Part shown: piece after piece, positions 56,914 to 64,000 of the stretch
Layout of the letters: the number at the start of each line of letters is the position of its first letter
Numbering within the stretch: the stretch's first letter is position 1
Source of the DNA: Desarmillaria ectypa
Lineage: Eukaryota > Basidiomycota > Agaricomycetes > Agaricales > Physalacriaceae
Length of the DNA: 64,000 nt
Reading direction: 5' to 3'
NCBI GenBank assembly: GCA_030407005.1
Contig: JAUDYN010000001.1
Location: forward strand, 1,798,001 to 1,862,000
The notes under the pieces: generated by a model
Told to the model about the DNA's origin: nothing
Databases searched by the model: none
Seen by the model: the letters and a program-made list of their open reading frames with translations, nothing else
Made by a program: the position numbers and the translations under genes

Positions 56914-57394
56914 TCAAGGAACGGGCGTAGCACCGACGAACGGGAGGATGACGAGCTTCTCCGGGTCCCACTAATAGGAGGACATCAGCACAACTCGTTG
57001 AAACCTTGGGCGTACTGACCACTCCAGCGGTATAATACACATCGGCCTTGACCTTTTCCTTGACCCTACAATCACACAAATTAAACGGAACTGATGTAAC
57101 AATATAGCCACCCACTCATCGATATCCTTAGCCTCGCAGATAAACGCCGATCCGACCATCTTCTTCGTCTCAGAGGTGAAGGATTCTTCAGAGAGAAGCG
57201 CGCCTCCGATACCTGCGACGGGATTATCAATTGATCTTATCGTACTTAGACACGGTGGTGGACGCACGGATAAAGCCCCCTGAGATATGCTTTCCAGCAT
57301 CCTCGAGATGGGTGGGACGCACAGAAAGACGTCTCTCAAAGGTGCCGTCGTCAGTTTTGTCGGGGCAGTAGATAAAGAAAAGAGAGCGTGACAT
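56914..57394 (-). CDS. YCII-domain (YciI-like) protein, copy 2
   Basis: A paralog of the YCII gene at 43374-43892. The ATG at 57394 gives MSRSLFFIYCPDKTDDGTFE with RRLSVRPTHLEDAGKHIS, then a spliced exon, IGGALLSEESFTSETKKMVG and SAFICEAKDIDEW, then VKEKVKADVYYTAGV and the terminal WDPEKLVILPFVGATPVP-stop. Unlike copy 1 it lacks the basic presequence, so it is probably cytosolic. Exon layout and the split before WDPEK match copy 1, which argues for a common ancestral gene. The small three-intron gene seems intact. It is only 87 bp from the PEP carboxykinase stop codon. Reaction unknown. Confidence 0.8.
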
Positions 57395-57481
57395 GATGGT
57401 CAAAGTTTAAGCTGATTGCTGATTATAGCAGGTAATGTCCTCTAGTAAATCCAGTGTTATAATTACAATACATTAATTTGT

Positions 57482-59375
57482 TTACACCACGGGTCCAGCC
57501 TTGTTCACTTTTACGTCGACATCCTTTTCATACAATGCAAACGCCTTCTTGAACATGCCAGCGAGCTTGACGAGTTCCCTCCTGAACGCCTCCTTGTTCT
57601 TCCAGGCGAGTTCGGGGTTAAGAATCTCCCTCGGAACGCCCTCGAGACTGGTAGGGATGCTGAGACCAAAGACGCCAAAGGTCTCGTACTCTGCATTTTT
57701 GAGAGAACCGGAATGTATGGCATTGATGATGGTACGGGTGAACTTGAGGGGGCAGCGGGAACCTGTGCCAAACTTGCCACCAGTCCAGCCGGTGTTGATG
57801 AGCCAGCAGTCAACATTGTGCTTTGCCATGCGCTCTGCGAGCATCTCTGCATAGCGACCAGGGTGGAGGACAATAAAGGGAGCCGAGTAGCAGGTGGAAA
57901 AGGTAGGGATGGGCTCAAGGACACCGTCTTCTGTGCCGGGTGTCTTTGAGGTGTAGCCTGCGAGGAAGTGGTAGGAGGCTTGCTCTGGGGTAAGCTTCGA
58001 GACGGGAGGAAGGACACCAAAGGCGTCGCAGGTGAGCATGATGATGTTGGAGGGCTGGCGGTCGACGGAGCAAGGGATCTTTGCATTGGGAATGAACTCG
58101 ATAGGGTAGGCACAGCGAGTGTTTTCTGTGATGGAGACGTCGTCATAGTCGGGGACGCGAGAGACGGGGTTGTAGACGACGTTTTCGAGGATGGAACCGA
58201 AACGAATGGCATTGAAGATTTCCGGCTCCTTTTCGGCGGAGAGATTGACGCACTTTGCGTAGCAGCCGCCCTCGATGTTGAAGACGCCGGTGTCGCTCCA
58301 TACGTGCTCGTCATCACCGATGAGAAGTCGGTTGGGATCGGCCGAAAGGGTAGTCTTGCCGGTGCCGGAAAGACCGAAAAAGAGTGTGACGTCACCGTGT
58401 TCGATGCCGACGTTGGCAGAGGAGTGAAGAGAAAGTTGGCCAAACTTGATGGGCTGAAGGTAATGCATGACGGAGAATACACCCTTTTTCATCTCGCCGG
58501 CGTACTCTGTACCCAAAATGACCATTTCCATACGCTTAAAGTTGATTTCAACCGAGGTTGTGGAAGACATGCCCTTTGTAAAGCGATTGGCAGGGAACTG
58601 GCCGGCATTGTAGATGATAAAGTCGGGCTCGCCAAAGTCTGCGAGTTGTTCCTCGGTGGGACGGATGAGCATGTTATTCTGGGATGGTGAGAATTGATTA
58701 TGGCAAGGGTGATGTAATGACATACCATGAAGAGGGCATGATAGGCGCGGGCACAGATAACTCGGACCTTGATTCGGTATTTGGGATCCCACTAGAGGGT
58801 GTGTGAGTTTTAGAAGGAATAAAGGGTAAAGATGCAACTTACGCCAGCATAACCGTCAAAGACGTAGACGTTGTCACGAGTGTTGAGGTAATCGATGGCA
58901 CGTTCTCGGTTGATTTCAAAAGTATCTGAAGAATGGTAAGAGGATTAAAGAGGAGAAGCAAAAGCACATACGTTCGTCCATCATGATGTTGACTGAACCC
59001 CACCAAATGTCGTCCTTGGAAGTGTCTTCGTAGACGATACGCTTGTCCTTGGGAGAGCGACCGGTCTTTTTTCCGGAAAAGTTGATGAGGGCACCTGAGG
59101 AAGAGATGATGGCACCCTCGTTTCGAATGGCGTCTTCGTAGAGCAGGGCTACGGGAGCATTACGCTTGATAGAGATGCGGTCCATATCGAAACCTGCTTG
59201 GGAAAAGTAATCGAGGTCTTGGCCGATTACTAGAAATTGTGAGCAAAGGCGGTATGACGACGACGACGACGACGAAAAAAGACATACGAGTGCCAAACTG
59301 TTCCGAGTCATGAGCCTGAGCATAATTCTTATGGAGGATATGGGGAGTGACATAAGGAGTATGGTGAGGAGCCAT
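57482..59375 (-). CDS. PCK1: ATP-dependent phosphoenolpyruvate carboxykinase
   Basis: Converts oxaloacetate and ATP to phosphoenolpyruvate, ADP and CO2, the committing step of gluconeogenesis in the cytosol. The ATG at 59375 gives [20 protein letters not shown]. The first intron contains a run of GAC triplets. Family blocks are all present: [36 protein letters not shown] (rebuilt over an intron), [39 protein letters not shown], the P-loop [16 protein letters not shown], the metal site [29 protein letters not shown] and [20 protein letters not shown]. The GKT loop marks the ATP-type enzyme rather than the GTP type. The stop is at 57482. Complete, with four introns, all in the first third. A TATAAAA lies 79 bp upstream; such genes are usually glucose-repressed. 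Confidence 0.97.
59256..59274 (+). repeat. GAC trinucleotide microsatellite in PCK1 intron
   Basis: About six GAC units lie within the first intron of the carboxykinase gene (GTC units on the coding strand), next to a short poly-A. Likely polymorphic in length. Confidence 0.85.
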
Positions 59376-59453
59376 TGTAAGACGAGGACGAAGAGTAGTA
59401 GGTGAAGGTAAGCGGAAAGGTAAGGATCGAGAGGACCTGGGATAACAGTGTGC

Positions 59454-59460
59454 TTTTATA
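59454..59460 (-). promoter_or_regulatory. TATA box of PEP carboxykinase gene
   Basis: TATAAAA on the minus strand, 79 bp upstream of the ATG at 59375. Confidence 0.55.
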
Positions 59461-59632
59461 GTGGCCAGCCACTTGGAGCGCATCCCTTATTTTCCCGATG
59501 AATTATAGCCCCTATAGCCAATTGACAGCGAGAGGACGCCGCTCGTTGTGAGGCTGTGCAAGACCGGCTACCGAAAATACCCGACCGGTAGCCCGGCGGA
59601 TTAATAGGAATCCACGTTTAGATGTGACATCG

Positions 59633-60296
59633 ATGACGGCTCATACATATCCTCCATTCTACGCGTGCTACATCCTCAAATCAGTACATTTCCCTACTAT
59701 CTATATTGGCTCGACACCTAATCCATCGCGTCGTATTCGACAACACAATGGGGAACTTACATAGGGCGCGTCCAAGACAAAGAACAAGAGGCCATGGGTT
59801 ATGCAAATGCTAGTTCATGGATTCCCTTCAAAGCTTAGTGCACTGCAGTTTGAGTGGGCATGGCAGCACCCACATCTGTCATGACATTTAAAGGATCAAC
59901 GTCAGGCTCGGGCACTGTCGTCGTGCACGACATGATTGCCACTTCACCGTACGACTCACCCCTGAAGCAAATAATATATGGTATAAACTACCACAAAGTG
60001 CACTCGCAGCTGCGTATCATACCGAGGGCGTGTCGACCCTGCCGATCCCATACCCTGCTCTTCTCCCCACCAAGACCCTTGGTACTACTCAGTGCTCCGT
60101 CTGTAAGCGTCCATTGGTCAGTGATCCACTAACCACGGCCATTTGTTCTATGCCAACTTGCAGTGCCTCGTCTCACCTGACCTATCTCGCCACATACTTT
60201 ACGGATGGAAGGATAATTCCCCGTGGTGGCAACTGTCCTGAATGTGAAGAGACATTATTAAAGTCATGTACTTCCTCTCGAATCCCCAAACACTAA
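59633..60296 (+). pseudogene. SLX1: SLX1 structure-specific endonuclease subunit, disrupted
   Basis: Homologous to Slx1, the GIY-YIG nuclease that with Slx4 cuts branched DNA. The ATG at 59633 gives [20 protein letters not shown], then [20 protein letters not shown] (the GIY-YIG core), [20 protein letters not shown] and [14 protein letters not shown], and later HFTVRLTPEANNIWYKLP. The RING-type part is CSVCKRPLVSDPLTTAIC, HLTYLATYF and NCPECEETLL. Three stops interrupt conserved sequence: TAG at 59762-59764 (after NGELT, where relatives have Gln), TGA at 59882-59884 (before HLKDQ, where relatives have Arg) and TGA at 59933-59935. In the zinc finger, a Tyr replaces the usual Cys ligand after HLT. 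Flanks of the first two stops are conserved, so they are not intronic. The recognisable 3' end is lost. Confidence 0.8.
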
Positions 60297-61019
60297 TGGG
60301 ACTATTCTATCTCACACCGGCTCTCCGTCCTAAGCCTTTCTTCTCCCGCACTATCCTATATCGAATTATCACTTTCTGATTCGCCTCCATCTCATCTTCC
60401 ATCCAATCAACACCTTCCTCTTAATCACCGGGTTTTTCCGCGTCACACTTTGGCACGCAATCCCGACTCTTCCCGTATCCAAAACTCCCTCACTGAAACA
60501 GTTTTCCGCATGTCGCTGCCTAATCGTTAACCCGAGACTACTACATTTCATTCTATTCATGTTCCACAAATAGTCATATTTGTGCTCCGTCCGTTGTCCT
60601 TGGCTTTCTGAGCGTTTAACGCCAGAATCTCGGCCATTCTATTCGCCTGGATGTATACATACGCTATCTTTGGATCAATGTATTATTAGGTCCGCTACGA
60701 AAATAGATAGGTGGCGAAGAAGCCAATTACTACAATGAACCGTCGTCAATGCATGACTATGCGCAGTCTCAACTTCCATTCCAGTGCCTTGGAAACGCAG
60801 CACTCCCTTTCGACGAATTCTGATCCACCGGCTTTGCGCAGCTACACCAACGGCCCATTTTTATGCGTGAATCCGGGATATGTATGCACCACAATACCCA
60901 AAACCCTCGTTGAAAGTCCACCCCACCTTCAAGAAAAGTATCTATAGACAGATCAGTTCCATCTCGAGAGTCACTGATAGCGAACAGCTATTCGTAGATA
61001 GTTCAGCGGGCTTACGATC
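60297..61019. other. Intergenic, downstream of SLX1 relic
   Basis: No gene recognised. A plus-strand frame at 60711-60947 has no domain and was not called. Confidence 0.4.
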
Positions 61020-62330
61020 AGCGGTCTGCGCATGCAATGAGAACGCCCCACAATAGCCCACCTATCAGATATTCCTGTTTATCATGACGGGTTCCTCAGG
61101 AAGATAATCAACGCGGTACGATGCTCGGGCCAATCACAGAAAGGATTTGAAGCGTCGACAATTTAATTGATAGACTCCCCACATGGTACTATACCAACTC
61201 GACCATTCTAAAGCTTCCATCAACCACCTGATAGACTACATTAGAATTAATAGGTCTTGAGTGCGGTCAACTATTAAAAGTTCTTCTGGTATTTCAAGTT
61301 TGAACTTCTAACGGAGTAATAATAGGAACAGATTCGAAAGAACAGCAATCTGTTGATGTTTTTCAAGCACATGGAGCTTGGCTGCGCAAAGCAACGAGGA
61401 ACGACGAGCTGAGGTGTATGACGGGGAGATGGCCGCACTCACAATGGGGACAACAAGTCACACAAAAGGGATGAGCTTGATATAAAAACACCTCCACTTT
61501 CTTGTTGACAGCATCTATCGACGCCATTTTCCCCACTGATCAGTCTACCGCCGAATCTATGCAACAGACGCGGCGGAGATTTCATGGTGCCCAGGTCACA
61601 GGAAGCCTTTGCAGAAAAGGCATCAGAGAGTGGCAAGGCAAGAACGCACGAAGCCAAAACAAGGACAGAAGGCCTGGGGAGTAATCCCGAGATATAGACA
61701 AGCAAACAAATTCTAGGTCCTCTGTATGAGGATCAACGAACATATCGAGGTGTACACATTCTCACTTGCGCCAAAGAAGGAACCAAGGCTCTGAGCAAGT
61801 TCATTGAGAATACCACTAGAACTTAAAGGGCCCAAAAACTACACCGTCGAGCCAGTTTGTTACTCTACTACACACTCCACGCCGATATGAAACTAGATCA
61901 ATGAACGGAGGGACTAGGACATCTGTACCTCCAACGCGTCATATTAGTTGGAGCGTAAAGGTCCGAGTCCGGCTTTCCGGCCCACCTTCCGGCCACTCTT
62001 TCTCTTCTACTATCGAGGATCTAAGCCTGTCATTTCTAACTCTAACCGCCCCAATCCAAGGTGGATACATTCAAAACCGTCCAGCATTTACGGATGAAAT
62101 TCTGGTAGGAACATATGGCCTCAGGCCTTCCGACCAAACTGCCAGGAGGCGCTTACATTTCCAGATCTTCCATCACGTAGAAGAGAAAATAAACGGCATT
62201 CTCCCCTTCACTGGAATTCGAGCGTGATACAATCATCCCCATTCAACTATCCGTCTCTCTATGGTCAAATTATCGCGCCCCAAGCGTCACGTCGCTGCTA
62301 ACCAATGATGTCTGACGTGAAATCTGGGAT
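61020..62330. repeat. Copy A of a diverged tandem duplication
   Basis: Shares ordered blocks with the sequence starting near 62575: CCCACCTATCAGATA near 61058 versus 62618, GACTCCCCACAT near 61173 versus 62708, CAAGCACATG-AGCTTG near 61360 versus 62930, a TCCGGC / TTCCGG block near 61968-62005 versus 63600-63630, CTTCCATCACGTA near 62168 versus 63818, and TCAAATTATCGCGCCCCAAG at the end. The copies differ by many substitutions and indels, and no coding frame is shared. It is probably an old segmental duplication or a non-coding repeat element. Confidence 0.7.
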
Positions 62331-62574
62331 AAACTCTAAAAGTGACTGAATCTCTCGTAACAGAGAAAATTTTCTGGTCAGATGCTGGCTACCTTCAAGC
62401 TGCCAAGCGGTAAGGACCAAGGTGCTATTGGCTCCCTGCAAACTAGCGGCGTTCTTGGGTGGCACACTGTTGATGATCTATACTACTAAAGGCACTAACT
62501 ACGAGTATCTTTATGTAGATGTGCCGCTTGCTCGAGAGTGGATGTTTGTGATGTACCCTATGATCGCAGGTACA

Positions 62575-64000
62575 GATCTGTGTGCTGCACATCCGATGGA
62601 AGCGTCCCACAAAGACCCACCTATCAGATACTCCTGTTTCTCAGAAAGATAATCAATGTGAGTACGCAGATGAAGATACCCGGGTCCCCATACTGGAACT
62701 TTCAATCGACTCCCCACATATACTTACGAATTCGACCATCCCCAAACTTCTATCGACCAGGTAATGACCAGATTGGCAAAGGATTGCTGGGATTGGAATT
62801 AATAGGACTGGCATGCGGTTCTTTTGGGATTTTGATGCGGCCAACTTTCAACTCGAACCCTCCATTTTACAGGAACACATTTGAAAGTAGCAGTCATTTG
62901 TGGAATGCGGACTCTTCCTCCATATCAAGCACATGAAGCTTGACTGCGCAAAGTAGCATGGACATCTAACACTCCGTGTTAGAAGCACGATGAGTTGAAA
63001 AAGGCATCCCTATTGGTAGGTGGAGAGCAGGCGGGAACCCACCAATCCTACCAACACACCAAACATCCAATGCTATAAACGAAGACCCAAGTCACGCCAC
63101 TGATGATAAACGATAGCGCCCTTTTTCAGAGCTCGCAGTACTTTGGAGGTGTACAAAACGCGACCATGGGGATAGACTCACTACCAGCGGCACAATCGGC
63201 GACTGCACATACGGACGAATTGCAGAGAGAAGTGCGAGAGCAAGAGCCGGGCTGGTGGGATATACAGGCGGTACACAGAATTTTTAACAGTAACTCATAA
63301 TTTCAGGAAGACAGAGATGAGCACGTCAGATAAACGCCATAAACCTGCCATGGACCCACGGCACGAATGCACCTACCACCTACCACACACTGAGTCGAAA
63401 CGCTCACTAAACTTACGGCCACGGCCAGTTTCAGACCAGTATTAATTATTCCTACGTTGAAGGGCGAAAAACTAACTACAACTTCGTTACCATGCCAATC
63501 AATACACCAGAAGAAATCAGATCCATGGGATCCACAGTTGGACGTTGCTTGCGAGGGGCGGCGCACATAAGGTGCTGACTAAGCGAACGAGAGACCGAAT
63601 TCAGTTTTACGGCCCGACTTCCGGTGACGCGGATCCAAGCCTTCCACTTCTAACGCTTCAAAACCCTAACTTAAGGTAGACATCTTTGAAACACGGTATT
63701 TTAGATTACTTTAGGCAGCATTCACAGATGAAAAGAGCGGACGGGCTCGACGCAGCCAGACCCTTCGACCAAATTTCCTGGAGATTCATGTTAATGCGGA
63801 TGCCGCTTCGTATTTCCAGGGCTTCCATCACGTACGACTATCCACCGGTAAGAATAAACGACAATATCTGTCGTTCTTTCCCTTGAGGGATTCAAACACA
63901 TCCCAAATGCATGACATGATCATCTCCATTCAATGATTTGTCTCCATAGTCAAATTATCGCGCCCCAAGCGTCACATCGATGCTAACCAATGATGTCTGA
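62575..64000. repeat. Copy B of a diverged tandem duplication (runs to window edge)
   Basis: The partner of copy A, in the same orientation. The best match is the terminal block (63949-64000 against 62264-62315), where about fifty bases agree with few changes. Inside, a perfect 7-bp hairpin, CTAACAC-TCC-GTGTTAG, lies at 62966-62982. The repeat may continue beyond the window. Confidence 0.7.
62966..62982. repeat. Small inverted repeat (hairpin) in copy B
   Basis: CTAACAC and GTGTTAG form a perfect 7-bp stem with a TCC loop. It is not followed by a T-run and its role is unknown. The corresponding place in copy A lacks it. Confidence 0.5.

Noticed and set aside
57511..58482. A 323-codon minus-strand frame overlapping the PEP carboxykinase
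   Set aside because: It is the shifted frame of PCK1, rich in Ser/Pro/Thr with no domain; the PCK1 frame carries all family motifs.
57968..58690. A 240-codon plus-strand frame antisense to PCK1
   Set aside because: Shadow of PCK1 codon usage, no recognised domain.
1..64000. CRISPR arrays, rRNA or bacterial-type operons
   Set aside because: No regularly spaced short repeats, no rRNA core sequence, and the intron-rich gene structure is eukaryotic.

Overview
The window looks like nuclear DNA of a filamentous basidiomycete, most likely an Agaricomycete (mushroom-forming fungus). Genes are dense, on both strands, and split by many short introns (about 45-65 nt, GT...AG). Several families are typical of that group: a DUF6533 membrane protein, a Git3/cAMP-receptor-like 7TM protein, BTB proteins, and an Agaricomycete-type Zn2Cys6 regulator. 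No rRNA, tRNA, CRISPR array or bacterial operon structure was seen. Gene models are manual splices read from conserved motifs, so inner exon borders are approximate.

Layout. 0.9-7.6 kb: Zn2Cys6 regulator, DUF6533 membrane protein and GPCR-like receptor, all on +. 7.7-13.8 kb, minus strand: DUF218/YdcF-like protein, a regulator carrying C2H2 plus Zn2Cys6 fingers, and a CECR5-type HAD hydrolase. 14.3-22.6 kb, plus strand: O-fucosyltransferase-like protein, Vts1/Smaug SAM RNA-binding protein, a broken DUF1932 dehydrogenase, and a WW-MyTH4-RhoGAP protein. 23-29 kb: Mtf2-like mitochondrial protein (-) and a Dicer-like RNase III (+). 29-38 kb: cytochrome P450 (-), class II histone deacetylase with Arb2 domain (-), eIF2-alpha (+), GT8-like glycosyltransferase (-). 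38-48.6 kb: exopolyphosphatase (+), BTB protein (-), a tiny DMAC1/DUF4536-like gene (+), enoyl-CoA hydratase (-), YCII protein (-) with a decayed copy behind it, CNNM/Mam3 CBS protein (-), second BTB protein (-). 48.9-51.7 kb: MFS transporter (-). 51.7-55.1 kb: a gene-poor stretch. 55.1-60.3 kb: secreted intradiol dioxygenase (+), second YCII protein (-), PEP carboxykinase (-), and an SLX1 nuclease gene with three in-frame stops. 60.3-64 kb: no genes, but two diverged copies of one sequence in tandem.

Most genes are unrelated housekeeping functions: mitochondrial metabolism and assembly (CECR5, Mtf2-like, enoyl-CoA hydratase, DMAC1-like), gluconeogenesis (PCK), translation (eIF2-alpha), signalling (GPCR, RhoGAP), and RNA or chromatin control (Vts1, Dicer, HDAC). 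The most unusual items are: a Dicer gene that encodes the second helicase lobe, the dimerisation domain and two RNase III domains but no ATP-binding DExD lobe; an HDAC whose catalytic DVHHG motif lies on a 14-nt microexon; a decayed SLX1 gene whose identifiable lesions all fit C-to-T or G-to-A transitions; and YCII paralogs in three states of preservation.
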